Below are positions 19,996-30,200 of a DNA stretch of 64,000 nucleotides, in pieces. Source of the stretch: Stenotrophomonas sp. SAU14A_NAIMI4_8 (lineage in GTDB: Bacteria; Pseudomonadota; Gammaproteobacteria; Xanthomonadales; Xanthomonadaceae). The stretch is taken from assembly GCF_003086695.1 (NCBI RefSeq), contig NZ_CP025999.1:670820-734819 (forward strand), given 5' to 3'. A program made the position numbers and the translations under genes. The notes beneath the pieces were generated by a model. It had not been told where the DNA came from. It saw only the letters and a program-made list of their open reading frames with translations, and made no database searches. Each line of letters begins with the position of its first letter. Within the stretch, counting starts at the first letter, position 1.

Positions 19996-22110
19996 TTACT
20001 TCAAGCCATCACTGACCGCCTTGGTCAGCGTGCCCTGCGCATCGTCGCCGCTGAATTCCCAGACGAACGCGCCGCCCAGGCCCTGGGTCTTCACGTACCC
20101 CATCTTGCGGGTGATGTTGGCCGGGGTGTCGAAGCTCCACAGCGTGCTGCCGTTGTAGATCCAGGTGGCACCGGCGGTGTTGTCGGTGTAGCTGGACCAG
20201 GCCAGGTTCTTCAGCACCTTCCAGTCTTCGATGCCCGCTTCGTAGGTACCCGGCGCCGCACCGCTGGCGGTCTGGTACAGGCCGTTGTTGGCGTTGGCCA
20301 CCCCCGTCCAGCCACGCCCGTAGTAGCCGATGCCCAGGTTCAACTTGGCCGCTGGTACGCCGCGGCTGATGAACGCCTCGATCGCATCGTTGCTGTTGTA
20401 CAGCGCGGTATCACCGGTGGACGGATCATTGGGCGAATCGAACAGCGCCGAGTGGTGATTGGTCTTCGCATCCCACGCGCCGTGGAAGTCGTAGGTCATC
20501 ACGTTGATGTAGTCCAGGTACGGGTGGTACGCAGCCGGGTCGGTCACCCGCACCTTGTCGATGCCGGCACCCACCGCTACGGTCAGCAGCAGCCCGGGGC
20601 GCACCGCATCCAGCTGGCGGCGGAACTCGGCCAGCAGCGCGGTGAAGTTGGCGTTGTCCTCCGGCGTGCCGCAGGCCAGGCCACAGGCCACCGGGTATTC
20701 CCAGTCGATGTCGATGCCGTCGAACACGCCCAGCGCCGCACCGGTGCCGCCGGCGCCGTCGGTCACCGGCAGGTTGCCCTTGATGTAGGCATCGATGCAC
20801 GAGGCCACGAACGCCTGCCGGTTGGCCGGCTGTGCGGCGCTGGAGAACCCACGCGACCAGGTCCAGCCGCCCAGCGAGATCAGCACCTTCACGTTGGGGT
20901 ACTTCGCCTTCAGCTGCTTCAACTGGTTCCAGTTGCCGCGCAGCGGCTGGTCCCATGTATCGGCGCTGCCGCTCACGCTTTCGCCGGCACCGAAGGCCTT
21001 GGTGTAGTCGGCGAAGGCATCGCCGCCCACGCCGGTGTTCGGATCGGAGGCCTGGGTGACGCCCACTTCGCAGCGGTTGTTGCGCACGTTGCCGAAGGCG
21101 TAGTTGATGTGGGTGAGACGGGCGGCCGAGCCGCTGCTGTCGATGTTCTTCACCCGGTAGTTGCGGCCATAGATGCCCCACTGGGTGAAGTAGCCGATGA
21201 CCCGCTTGCCGGTGCCGCCACCGCTGTCGGCCAGGGTGGTGGCGCTGGTCGCGGTGCCCTGCGCCGAGGCATTGCCGGCGTTGTCGCGGGCGCGCACGCG
21301 GTAGCTGTAGGTGGTGGAGGCCGTCAGGCCGCCGTCGACATAGCTGGCGCTGGACGGCGAGCCGACCAGGCTGCCGTTGCGGTACACGTCGTAGCCGGCC
21401 ACACCGCTGCCGCCGGTGTTGTCGGTGGACGGGCTCCAGCTGAGCGCGATGCTGCTGGCGGTGCGCGTTCCCACCGCCAGGCCGCCGGGCACGCTGGGCG
21501 CGGTGGTATCGCCGCTGGCCGCGTTCACCGTGATGGTGATGGTGGGCGTGCTGGTGGTGGCGTTGTTGTTGTCGGTGGCGACCGCGCGCAGGGTGTGGCT
21601 GCCGGCGCTGGCGTTGGCCCAGCTGGCGCTGTACGGCGCGCTGGTATCCACCCCGATCGAGCTGCCATCGCGGAAGAACTCGACCTTGCTGACACTGCCG
21701 TCGGCGTCGCTGGCGGTGGCGCTGACCGTGATCGTGCTGCCGGCGCTGAAGCTGGCGCCATTGGCCGGGGAGGTCAGGCTGACGACCGGCGGCTGGTTGG
21801 CGCCGCTGCCATCGCAGGCGCCCAGGTTGGTGTAGTAGGGCGCCCCGGCCGGGTGGTCCGGCGGGGCGTTCCAGATGTCCTGGTTGGCCCGGTAGAGCAC
21901 GCCGGCCTTCTGCAGGGTATCGCCGGCCCGGTAGATCTTGGCCTGGTCCCATTCGGCCACGCCGGCACAGCTGGCGGCCTGGGCCAGGCCGGGCAGGGCG
22001 GCGGCCCCGGCGGCCAGGGCCAAAAGCCAGGCCAGGCGGCGCGGGCGACAGCGGCGGCGGGAATGTTCGGCACTGCGTACATCGGCACTCTGCACAAACG
22101 TGTCGTACAT
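19996..22110 (-). CDS. Secreted multidomain GH18 chitinase
   Basis: Extracellular enzyme cleaving beta-1,4 N-acetylglucosamine links of chitin, 704 residues. Order: unusually long signal peptide (about 29 mostly basic residues, then [18 protein letters not shown]); a CBM5/12-type chitin-binding module (about 47-102, EWDQAKIYRAGDTL); an Ig-like domain (about 106-200); a fibronectin type III domain (about 205-290); and a GH18 catalytic domain (about 300-704) with DGIDIDWEYP, whose E471 is the general acid. The start at 22110 has GGAG 7 bases upstream. Chitinases of this group are usually exported by type II secretion, encoded here at 37-48 kb. Two palindromes lie upstream. Confidence 0.93.
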   Translation of the reverse strand: MYDTFVQSADVRSAEHSRRRCRPRRLAWLLALAAGAAALPGLAQAASCAGVAEWDQAKIYRAGDTLQKAGVLYRANQDIWNAPPDHPAGAPYYTNLGACDGSGANQPPVVSLTSPANGASFSAGSTITVSATASDADGSVSKVEFFRDGSSIGVDTSAPYSASWANASAGSHTLRAVATDNNNATTSTPTITITVNAASGDTTAPSVPGGLAVGTRTASSIALSWSPSTDNTGGSGVAGYDVYRNGSLVGSPSSASYVDGGLTASTTYSYRVRARDNAGNASAQGTATSATTLADSGGGTGKRVIGYFTQWGIYGRNYRVKNIDSSGSAARLTHINYAFGNVRNNRCEVGVTQASDPNTGVGGDAFADYTKAFGAGESVSGSADTWDQPLRGNWNQLKQLKAKYPNVKVLISLGGWTWSRGFSSAAQPANRQAFVASCIDAYIKGNLPVTDGAGGTGAALGVFDGIDIDWEYPVACGLACGTPEDNANFTALLAEFRRQLDAVRPGLLLTVAVGAGIDKVRVTDPAAYHPYLDYINVMTYDFHGAWDAKTNHHSALFDSPNDPSTGDTALYNSNDAIEAFISRGVPAAKLNLGIGYYGRGWTGVANANNGLYQTASGAAPGTYEAGIEDWKVLKNLAWSSYTDNTAGATWIYNGSTLWSFDTPANITRKMGYVKTQGLGGAFVWEFSGDDAQGTLTKAVSDGLK

Positions 22111-22254
22111 GGTGTTTCTCCGATCGACCAAGAGGCGCGCGGGCCCCGATGGCACCGCGCGTAACGCAGGTCCGGGCGTCGCCGGGGAAGGCGACGGTGG
22201 GAGCGGACGGGGTACCTGGCCGGGCCGGGGAGAGAGTCCGGCTGGCCGGGTAGG

Positions 22255-22266
22255 GACAACGTTGTC
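22255..22266. promoter_or_regulatory. Palindrome GACAACGTTGTC, possible LacI-family operator for chitinase
   Basis: A perfect 12-bp palindrome with a central CG, the form bound by LacI-family repressors. NagR, a LacI-type regulator of chitin and N-acetylglucosamine genes in other gammaproteobacteria, is reported to use a TGACA-N-CG-N-TGTCA-like site, which this resembles. It lies about 145 bases upstream of the chitinase start. The link is inference. Confidence 0.5.
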
Positions 22267-22270
22267 ATCA

Positions 22271-22284
22271 ATTGCCCGGGCAAT
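22271..22284. promoter_or_regulatory. Perfect palindrome ATTGCCCGGGCAAT upstream of chitinase
   Basis: A 14-bp perfect palindrome four bases from the GACAACGTTGTC site. It is a possible second operator; no regulator is assigned. Confidence 0.4.
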
Positions 22285-22426
22285 CCGTGAGCCAGCGCAT
22301 GGTTCCGCGATTCCGGGGTTCCGGGATTCCCGCGAAGAGCGGCGCTGGCGCGCGGTTGGCTGCCATCGGCGGGGCCCCCTCGTGGCTGGGGATTGCCGCG
22401 AACAGCGGATTTCCGGGGGAGGGCCG

Positions 22427-22520
22427 GGCGGGTGGGGTCAGGCGGGGACGCCGTAAACCCGTCCATGGGGGCTTAGCCGCGGCATCCATGCCGCGGATAC
22501 CCCGCCTGACCCCACCCGCC
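22427..22520 (+). repeat. Large two-tier hairpin, copy B1
   Basis: Outer arms 22427-22447 and 22500-22520 (21 nt) are perfectly complementary. The core again begins ACGCCG and is followed by the inner hairpin CCGCGGCATCCATGCCGCGG. The outer arm sequence differs from the A and C copies. Confidence 0.85.
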
Positions 22521-22699
22521 TGGCCCTGGACAGGTTCCTGCGTGTGCCAGCCACGAAAGACAAGTTCTCGGGACCAGTAGATCCACGCCATGCGTGGATG
22601 GATCGATCAGATATCGCAACACATCCGGGGTCAGAGCCCGTTGCGAAGCAACGGGATCCGACCCCGTGCAGTTCCGGCAGATCGCAGGAACCTGTCAGG

Positions 22700-22803
22700 G
22701 GTGGGGCGGTGTGGGCTTGCAGGACCGCAGGCGCCATGGATGGCGCCTACGAGCCTCCATGGATGGATTTACGGCGTGTCCTGCAAGCCCACACCGCCCC
22801 ACC
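22700..22803 (-). repeat. Large two-tier hairpin, copy B2 (reverse orientation)
   Basis: Outer arms 22700-22725 and 22778-22803 (26 nt) are perfectly complementary. On the minus strand the ACGCCG core ends in GTAGG, followed by the inner hairpin AGGCGCCATCCATGGCGCCT, so the inner part is itself a GTAG-headed hairpin like the REPs. Confidence 0.85.
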
Positions 22804-22914
22804 CAACCCTCGGATAACCGGCTGTTGCTCTGGCTCTTGCTTCGGCTCTGGCTGTCGCCCTGGGTTCGGCGGGTGCCGGGCGCCGCCCGGCCGAAGCCCA
22901 CCCCCTGGTTCCGG

Positions 22915-22920
22915 TACAAT
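22915..22920 (+). promoter_or_regulatory. Possible -10 box of purL
   Basis: TACAAT lies 35 bases before the purL ATG. No good -35 box was seen at the right distance, so this is tentative. Confidence 0.3.
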
Positions 22921-22954
22921 GTCGGGCCCGTTTCCCAACTACGGTTCCCCGGAC

Positions 22955-25900
22955 ATGATGGTCCTCGAGGGCGCGCCCGCCCTGTCGCCGTTCCGCCGCG
23001 AACGTCTTGAATCCCGCCTGCAGTCCATCGCTCCCTCCCTGCGCATCAGCGGCGCCTGGCACGTCTACTTCGTGCAGCCCGAAGGTACGGCCGCGCCCGA
23101 CGTGGCCACCCTGTGCCGTATCCTGGAAGCCCAGCCGCAGGCGCAGGCCGTGGCCGACGGTGCGGTAAGCCGCGTCGTGGTGCCCCGCCTGGGCACGCTG
23201 TCGCCGTGGTCCAGCAAGGCCACCGAACTGGTGCGCGGTGCCGGCCAGCCGGTCAGCCGGGTGGAACGCGGCCTGCGCATCGACGTGCTGGGCTGGCCGG
23301 CCGATGCCGCCGCCCAGCAGGCCCTGGTGAAGGCCCTGCATGACCCGATGACCCAGTCGGTGCTGGAATCGGCCGAGCAGGGCCAGGCGCTGTTCAGCAG
23401 CCCGGCGCGCGGCGAACTGGAACGCGTGCCGGTGGACCAGCTGGAGGCCGCCAACCAGCGCCTCGGCCTGGCCATGGCCCAGGACGAGATCGACTACCTG
23501 CGCGAACGCTTCACTGCGCTGGGCCGCTCGCCCTCGGACGTGGAACTGATGATGTTCGCGCAGGCCAATTCCGAGCACTGCCGGCACAAGATCTTCAACG
23601 CCAGCTGGACCATCGACGGCCAGGAACAGGACCGTTCGCTGTTCCGCATGATCAAGAACACCCACCAGCAGACCCCGCAGCACACGCTCAGCGCGTACAG
23701 CGACAATGCCGCGGTGATCGAAGGCCATCCGGCCTCGCGCTACCGCCCGGACCCGGCCACGGGCGAATACCGCCGCGAGCCGCAGGTGCCCAGCGCGTTC
23801 CAGATCAAGGTGGAAACGCATAACCACCCGACCGCGATCGCGCCGTTCCCCGGCGCCTCGACCGGCAACGGCGGCGAGATCCGCGACGAAGGCGCTACCG
23901 GCCGTGGCGGCAAGCCGAAGGCCGGTCTGTCCGGTTTCTCGGTCTCGCACCTGCGCATTCCCGAGCTGCCGCAGCCGTGGGAAGCGCCGCGCGCGCTGAA
24001 CCCGCGCATGGCGCCGGCACTAGAAATCATGACCGATGGCCCGCTCGGCGGCGCCGCGTTCAACAACGAATTCGGTCGTCCGAACCTGCTCGGTTACTTC
24101 CGCAGCTTCGAGCTGCCCGAAGGCGCCGATCTGGTCCGCGCCTACGACAAGCCGATCATGCTGGCCGGTGGCCTGGGCGCGATCGATCGCATCCAGGTCG
24201 ACAAGATCAAGCTGCAGGCCGGTGATGCGGTCATCGTGCTGGGTGGCCCGGCCATGCTGATCGGCCTGGGCGGCGGTGCCGCCAGTTCGGTGGCTTCCGG
24301 CGAAAGCGCCGAAGATCTGGACTTCGCCAGCGTGCAGCGCGACAACCCGGAAATGGAACGTCGCTGCCAGGAGGTCATCGACCGCTGCGTGGCGATGGGC
24401 GCCAACAACCCGATCAAGTTCTTCCACGACGTCGGCGCCGGTGGCCTGTCCAACGCCATCCCCGAACTGCTGCACGATTCGAACGTGGGCGGCGTGATCG
24501 ACCTGGGCAAGGTGCCCACCGATGACCCGTCGCTGTCGCCGATGCAGCTGTGGTGCAACGAATCGCAGGAACGCTACGTGCTGGGCGTGGCCCAGGAACG
24601 CCTGGCCGAGTTCGCCGCGTTGTGCGCGCGCGAGCGCTGCCCGTTCGCTGCCGTGGGCGTGGCCACCGCCGAGGAGCACCTGGTGGTGGCCTATGGCGCC
24701 GTGCCGGGCCACACCCCGGCCGATGCGCCGATCGACCTGCCGATGGACGTACTGTTCGGCAAGCCGCCGAAGATGCACCGCGACACCGCGCACCCGCCGG
24801 CCCCGCGCTGGCCGGCGCTGAAGACCGGCGGGCTGGATCTGCAGGAAGCCGGTCTGCGCGTGCTGGCGCACCCCACCGTGGCGTCGAAGAACTTCCTGGT
24901 CACCATCGGTGACCGCAGCGTGGGTGGCCTGACCGCGCGCGAACAGATGGTCGGCCCGTGGCAGCTGCCGGTGGCCGACGTGGCCATCACCCTGGCCGAC
25001 TTCGACGGCGTGGCCGGCGAAGCCATGTCGCTGGGCGAGCGCACGCCGCTGGCCCTGCTCGATGCCGCCGCTTCGGCGCGCATGGCCGTGGGCGAAGCGC
25101 TGACCAACCTGTGCGCGGCCCCGGTCGACGCGCTGGATGAGATCAAGCTGTCGGCGAACTGGATGGCCGCCGCCGGCCACCCGGGCGAAGACGCGCTGCT
25201 GTATGACGCGGTGAAGGCGGTGGGCATGGAACTGTGCCCGCAGCTGGACATCAGCATTCCGGTGGGCAAGGACTCGCTGTCGATGCAGGCGCAGTGGCAC
25301 GACCAGGGCGAGGCGCACAAGAGCGTGTCGCCGGTGTCGCTGGTCATCTCCGCATTCGCGCCGGTGGCCGATGTGCGCCAGCAGCTGACCCCGCTGCTCG
25401 ACCGCGAGGTGGACAGCGAACTGTGGCTGATCGGCCTCGGTGCCGGCAAGCAGCGCCTGGGCGGTTCGATCCTGGCCCAGGTGCATGCCGACCACGGCGA
25501 TCTGCCGGCCTTCGCCGGTGCCGCCCCGGACCTGGATGACCCGCAGCGCCTGCGTGGCTTCTTCGAACTGATCCGCGATGCGCGTCAGGCTGGCCTGCTG
25601 CGTGCGTACCATGACCGCAGCGATGGCGGTGCCTTCGCCGCACTGTGCGAAATGGCCTTCACCTCGCGCCTGGGCCTGGACATCACCCTCGATGCCTGGG
25701 GCGATGATCCGTTCCGCAGCCTGTTCAATGAAGAACTGGGTGCGGTGGTGCAGATTGCCCGCGAAGACCGCGCCGCGTTCGCCGATCTGGTCGAGCGCCA
25801 CGCGTTGATCGAGTGCGCGCAGCGCATCGCCAAGCCGACCACCGCACCGGTGGTGCGCGTGTCGCTGGGCGGCGAAAACCTGGCCGAGTGGCGCTGGGAA

Positions 25901-26839
25901 GCGCTGTTCGACGCCTGGTGGTCGGTCACCCACGCCATGCAGAAGCGCCGCGACAACCCGGAAAACGCCGACGCCGAGCGCGAGGTCGCCCGTGCCTTCA
26001 ACGCCCCGGGCCTGAAGCCGAAGCTCAGCTTCGACCTGGCCGAGGACGTGGCAGCGCCGTTCATCAACACCGGTGCGCGCCCGCGCGTGGCGGTGCTGCG
26101 CGAGCAGGGCGTGAACGGCCAGATTGAAATGGCCAACGCCTTCGAACGTGCCGGCTTCAGCGCGTTCGACGTGCACATGAGCGATCTGATCGAAGGTCGC
26201 GTGGCCCTGCAGGACTTCACCGGCCTGGTCGCCTGCGGCGGCTTCAGCTACGGCGACGTGCTGGGTGCGGGCCGCGGCTGGGCCACCTCGGTGCTGGAAC
26301 GCAGCGCGCTGCGCGATGCCTTCGCCGCGTTCTTCGCCCGCGAAGACAGCTTCGCGCTGGGCGTGTGCAACGGCTGCCAGATGATGAGCCAGCTGAAGGA
26401 CATCATTCCCGGTGCCGAGCACTGGCCGCAGTTCCGCCGCAACGCCAGCGAGCAGTTCGAAGCCCGCACCGCGCTGCTGGAGGTGGTGGAATCGCCGTCG
26501 ATCCTGCTGCGTGGCATGGCCGGCTCGCGCCTGCCGGTGGCCGTGGCCCACGGCGAAGGCCGTGCGGTGTTCGCCAATGCGGTGGACCAGGCGGCCGCGC
26601 GCGTGTCGCTGCGCTACATCGATGGCAACGGCAACGTGGCCAGCCAGTACCCGCTGAACCCGAACGGTTCGCCGGACGGCATCACCGGCCTGACCAGCAG
26701 CGACGGCCGGGTGACCATCATGATGCCGCACCCCGAGCGCACCCCGCGCGCGCTCAACCTGAGCTGGGCACCGGCTGAATGGCAGGGTGATTCGCCGTGG
26801 ATGCGGATGTTCCGCAACGCCCGCGTCTGGTGCGGTTGA
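22955..26839 (+). CDS. purL: Phosphoribosylformylglycinamidine synthase (single-chain)
   Basis: Large ATP-dependent enzyme converting FGAR and glutamine to FGAM in de novo purine synthesis. 1294 residues, matching the single-chain gammaproteobacterial form (E. coli 1295). It has an N-terminal PurS-like domain, a linker, two AIRS-like halves (for example [28 protein letters not shown] with [11 protein letters not shown]) and a C-terminal glutaminase whose nucleophile lies in GVCNGCQMM and whose His/Glu pair is in [10 protein letters not shown]. The ATG at 22955 starts [15 protein letters not shown], the family opening; the open frame upstream is only repeat DNA. A terminator follows. Divergent from the chitinase. 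Confidence 0.97.
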   Translation: MMVLEGAPALSPFRRERLESRLQSIAPSLRISGAWHVYFVQPEGTAAPDVATLCRILEAQPQAQAVADGAVSRVVVPRLGTLSPWSSKATELVRGAGQPVSRVERGLRIDVLGWPADAAAQQALVKALHDPMTQSVLESAEQGQALFSSPARGELERVPVDQLEAANQRLGLAMAQDEIDYLRERFTALGRSPSDVELMMFAQANSEHCRHKIFNASWTIDGQEQDRSLFRMIKNTHQQTPQHTLSAYSDNAAVIEGHPASRYRPDPATGEYRREPQVPSAFQIKVETHNHPTAIAPFPGASTGNGGEIRDEGATGRGGKPKAGLSGFSVSHLRIPELPQPWEAPRALNPRMAPALEIMTDGPLGGAAFNNEFGRPNLLGYFRSFELPEGADLVRAYDKPIMLAGGLGAIDRIQVDKIKLQAGDAVIVLGGPAMLIGLGGGAASSVASGESAEDLDFASVQRDNPEMERRCQEVIDRCVAMGANNPIKFFHDVGAGGLSNAIPELLHDSNVGGVIDLGKVPTDDPSLSPMQLWCNESQERYVLGVAQERLAEFAALCARERCPFAAVGVATAEEHLVVAYGAVPGHTPADAPIDLPMDVLFGKPPKMHRDTAHPPAPRWPALKTGGLDLQEAGLRVLAHPTVASKNFLVTIGDRSVGGLTAREQMVGPWQLPVADVAITLADFDGVAGEAMSLGERTPLALLDAAASARMAVGEALTNLCAAPVDALDEIKLSANWMAAAGHPGEDALLYDAVKAVGMELCPQLDISIPVGKDSLSMQAQWHDQGEAHKSVSPVSLVISAFAPVADVRQQLTPLLDREVDSELWLIGLGAGKQRLGGSILAQVHADHGDLPAFAGAAPDLDDPQRLRGFFELIRDARQAGLLRAYHDRSDGGAFAALCEMAFTSRLGLDITLDAWGDDPFRSLFNEELGAVVQIAREDRAAFADLVERHALIECAQRIAKPTTAPVVRVSLGGENLAEWRWEALFDAWWSVTHAMQKRRDNPENADAEREVARAFNAPGLKPKLSFDLAEDVAAPFINTGARPRVAVLREQGVNGQIEMANAFERAGFSAFDVHMSDLIEGRVALQDFTGLVACGGFSYGDVLGAGRGWATSVLERSALRDAFAAFFAREDSFALGVCNGCQMMSQLKDIIPGAEHWPQFRRNASEQFEARTALLEVVESPSILLRGMAGSRLPVAVAHGEGRAVFANAVDQAAARVSLRYIDGNGNVASQYPLNPNGSPDGITGLTSSDGRVTIMMPHPERTPRALNLSWAPAEWQGDSPWMRMFRNARVWCG

Positions 26840-26878
26840 TCGTCCACCCCGCGCACGCGCCAATTCGATGACGTATGG

Positions 26879-26907
26879 AAACCCGCCGGCAACCCCGGCG
26901 GGTTTTT
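26879..26907 (+). terminator. Intrinsic terminator of purL
   Basis: AAACCCGCCGG (26879-26889) pairs with CCGGCGGGTTT (26895-26905) around CAACC, followed by further T residues. It is 39 bases after the purL stop. Confidence 0.9.
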
Positions 26908-27015
26908 GTTTGTATTGCGTGAATATCGTGTGCTGTCCACGAGTTACAGCGCGTTACACGCTCTACGACATGTTCACGTGGTTCTAACGAAATAACCGCA
27001 TAAACGCATAAAACG

Positions 27016-27075
27016 GTGAACTGGTTCACGACAGTAGGTTTTGTTCCGTCAAACTCTTGACGGAAGATAATCTTC
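27016..27075. promoter_or_regulatory. Three perfect palindromes upstream of the adhesin gene
   Basis: GTGAAC-TG-GTTCAC (27016-27029), CCGTCAA-ACTC-TTGACGG (27046-27063) and GAAGAT-A-ATCTTC (27063-27075). The second overlaps a possible -35 box, so a protein bound there would block transcription. The sites are seen directly; the regulator is unknown. Confidence 0.5.
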
Positions 27076-27085
27076 ACGTTAACAC
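27057..27085 (+). promoter_or_regulatory. Possible sigma-70 promoter of the adhesin gene
   Basis: TTGACG at 27057-27062 is followed after 17 bases by TAACAC at 27080-27085. The -35 is good and the -10 is moderate. The leader would be about 185 bases. Confidence 0.35.
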
Positions 27086-27277
27086 TGCCAGTCCGTTTTG
27101 AATTCATTCATTTCGTAGTAACGCATTGCGCAACGGAAGGCGCTCTTGCCTCTCTGCGCGTTCTGCGCGAACACCGTCGTAAATCACGCGAATAGACGCC
27201 CCCAGGGGACGTTGGGCCGGATGGCCCAGCGATGGCGTTGCTTTGCCTAAAAACCAGTCCACTCAGGAGCCGTATCG

Positions 27278-30200
27278 ATGAATCGGATTTATCGCAAGGT
27301 CTGGAACAAAGCATTGGGTCAGTTGGTCGTTGCCTCGGAACTGGCAACCTCGGACCAGGCCGGTACGGTTGTCGACAAGCGGCAGAAGCAGGGCGGCAGC
27401 GCGCCGACGGTGCTTGCCGCAGGCCTGCTGATGGCCCTGGGCTGGACAAGCCTGGCGCAGGCGCAGTCGGTGGAAGTGGGCGGCAACGCCAATTGCGTAA
27501 CGATCAGCAGCAGCGTGATCGACCAGTGCGTGGTCGATGGCAGCGCCAACGCCAGTGGCCGCAACGCCGTTGCAGTCGGCACCGGCAGCACCGCCAGCGC
27601 AGCCAACAGCGTGGCGCTGGGCGCCGGCTCGACGGCCAACCGCGCCAACACGGTGTCGGTCGGCGCCAGCGGCAACGAACGGCAGATCACCAACGTGGCC
27701 GCGGGCACGGCGGCCACCGATGCAGTGAACCGCGCGCAGCTGGATGCGCAGGCACAGGCACAGGCGCAGGCCACCCAGGCCGCACTGGCCGCGGCCGCCG
27801 CCGAAGGCAGCCGCTACTTCAAGGCCGACGGTGCCGGCGATGACAGCGACGCGGCGCAGATCGACGGCGAGGGCGCATTGGCCGCCGGCGCCGATGCCAG
27901 CGCCAGCGGCGACGACACCACCGCGCTGGGCAGCGCCGCGCAGGCCAGCGCCGACAGCGCGACGGCCGTCGGTGCGCAGGCCCAGGCCAGCGGCAGCGGC
28001 AGCACCAGCGTCGGTGCCGGCAGCATCGCCAGTGGCACCGCAGCGGCCAGCTTCGGCGTCGGTGCCGAAGCCACCGGTGGTTACAGCACCGCGCTGGGCG
28101 GCCTGTCCAACGCATCTGCATTCAATGCCACGGCGGTCGGCAATGCCGCCAACGCCACCGGCTCCAGCAGCGTCGCGGTCGGCGGTGATGCACAGGCCAG
28201 CGGTGCCAACAGCACCGCCACCGGCCAGGCGAGCATTGCCAGCGGCACCAACAGCGTGGCCGTCGGTGGCGCCCTGTTCGGCCTGCTCGCAACCGAAGCA
28301 TCGGGCGATTACTCCACCGCCGTCGGTGGCGGCGCGTGGGCGCCGGGTACCAACAGCACGGCACTGGGCAATGCCGCCGAAGCGCAGGGCGACAACAGCG
28401 TCGCCCTGGGTGCGGATTCCATCGCCGCCCGTGACAACACCGTGTCGGTGGGTGGCGCAGGCAACACGCGCCAGATCACCAACGTGGCCGCCGGCACCGA
28501 AGGCACCGATGCGGTGAACAAGGACCAGCTGGATGCAGTGGCCGCCGCCGCCGAAGCAACCAGCAAGTATTTCCAGGCCAGCGGCAGCGAAGACAGCGAC
28601 GCCGGCGCACTGGCCGAGGGCGACAGCGCACTGGCTGCCGGTGAAGCAGCCAACGCCATCGGCGATGGCACCACCGCACTGGGCGGCGGCGCACTGGCCA
28701 TTGCGGCCAACGCGACGGCCGTGGGCTACAACAGCTCGGCCACCGGTGAAAATGCTGCGGCCGTGGGCAGCAACGCGCAGGCCAGCGGCAGCGACAGTGC
28801 CGCACTGGGCAGCGGCGCGGTGGCCAGCGAAGTGAGCAGCACCGCGACCGGTACCGGCGCGCAGGCCACCGGCGTGTACAGCACCGCCAACGGTGCCGAA
28901 GCCATCGCCAGCGGCGCGCAGTCGCTGTCCAGCGGCTTCCGCGCCTCGGCTTCGGCCGATGGCACCACCGCGGTCGGTGGTTACAGCGAAGCCAGCGGTC
29001 GCCTCGGGTCTGCGCTGGGCTACGGCACCGTGGCCAGCGGCGCCAACAGCACCGCGGCCGGCGTGTTTGCCACGGCCACGGGCGCCGGTTCGGTGGCCGT
29101 GGGTGAGGCCAGCGAGGCCAGCGGCGATGAGAGCGTGGCGATCGGCGGCAGCACCTATTTCGGCCTGATTCCGGCGCGCGCCAGCGGCTACGGTGCGGCG
29201 GCCTACGGTGCCGGCGCGTGGGCCACCGAAGACTATGCAACGGCCATCGGCTGGAACGCCTGGGCCGATGGTGCGCAGTCCACCGCACTGGGCGCCAGCG
29301 CCACCGCCAATGGCAGCAACAGCGTGGCCATCGGTGCCGCCTCGCAGGCCGACCGTGACAACACGGTGGCCGTCGGCGCCGACGGCAACGAGCGCCAGAT
29401 CACCCACGTGGCCGACGGTACCGAAGCCACCGATGCGGTGAACAAGGGCCAGCTGGATGCAGTGGCCAGCGTGGCCGAAAACACCAGCACCTACTTCAAG
29501 GCCACCGGCAGCGATGACAGCAGCGCCGGTGCGTTCGCCGATGGCAGCAATGCCACCGCCGCCGGTGAGGCCGCCAATGCCCTGGGCAATGGCACCACCG
29601 CACTCGGCAGCGGCGCCACCGCGGTCAACAGCAACGCCACCGCGGTCGGCTTCAACGCATTGGCCAGCGGCCAGAACAGTGCCGCCTTCGGCAACAACGC
29701 GCAGGCCGTCGGCCCGGGTAGCGTGGCCGTCGGTGGTGCTGCGGTGGATGAGCAGGGCAACCCGCTGATCACCAACGGCGGCGTGCCGGTCGATACCGGT
29801 GCGACCAGCGCCGGCGTGGGCGGCACCGCCGTCGGTGCCAGCGCTGAAGCGGGTGGCTTCGCCTCCAGCGCCTACGGCGTGGGTGCCTATGCCGGCGGTG
29901 CGCAGTCGGCGGCGTTCGGCGCCGTGTCCAACGCCATTGGCGATTACTCCACCGCGCTGGGTACCAGCAGCGTGGCTACCGGCACCAGCAGCGTGGCCAT
30001 CGGTGGCCCGGCCGACCTGATTCCCGGCCTGGGCTTCTTCGTGCAGACCCAGGCCAGCGGCGAAGCCGCCACGGCGGTCGGCGCCGGTGCCATTGCCAGC
30101 GGCGACTACGCCACGGCCAACGGCACGCTCACCGAAGCGTCGGGTGCCGAGGCGACGGCGGTGGGCTACTTCGCCTACGCACCGGGTGAACAGTCCAGCG

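Larger units (their letters stand above)
22111..22426 (-). promoter_or_regulatory. Upstream region of the chitinase gene
   Basis: About 316 bases without a gene. It holds the chitinase ribosome-binding site (GGAG, next to 22110) and two perfect palindromes at 22255-22284, listed separately. No convincing -35/-10 pair was found. Confidence 0.5.
22427..22803. repeat. Composite palindromic intergenic island B
   Basis: Between the divergent chitinase and purL genes. It holds two large two-tier hairpins in opposite orientation (22427-22520 and 22700-22803). Between them is an imperfect 18-bp hairpin (22627-22665) containing CCCGTTGC-GAA-GCAACGGG, which recurs in island C. Repeats of a TTGCTCTGGC type follow to about 22905. 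No gene was seen in 22111-22954. Confidence 0.83.
26908..27277 (+). promoter_or_regulatory. Long low-GC upstream region of the adhesin gene
   Basis: About 370 bases without a gene and with markedly lower GC than the flanking genes, especially 26905-27115. It contains several palindromes (listed separately), a TTGACG hexamer and an AGGAG-type ribosome-binding site (near 27263-27270) before the ATG at 27278. Such AT-rich leaders before surface-protein genes are common targets of H-NS-like proteins (inference). Confidence 0.5.

Noticed and set aside
22544..22954. A purL start about 410 bases upstream of the chosen ATG
   Set aside because: The extension only translates the island B hairpins; the protein family opens at [15 protein letters not shown], encoded from 22955.
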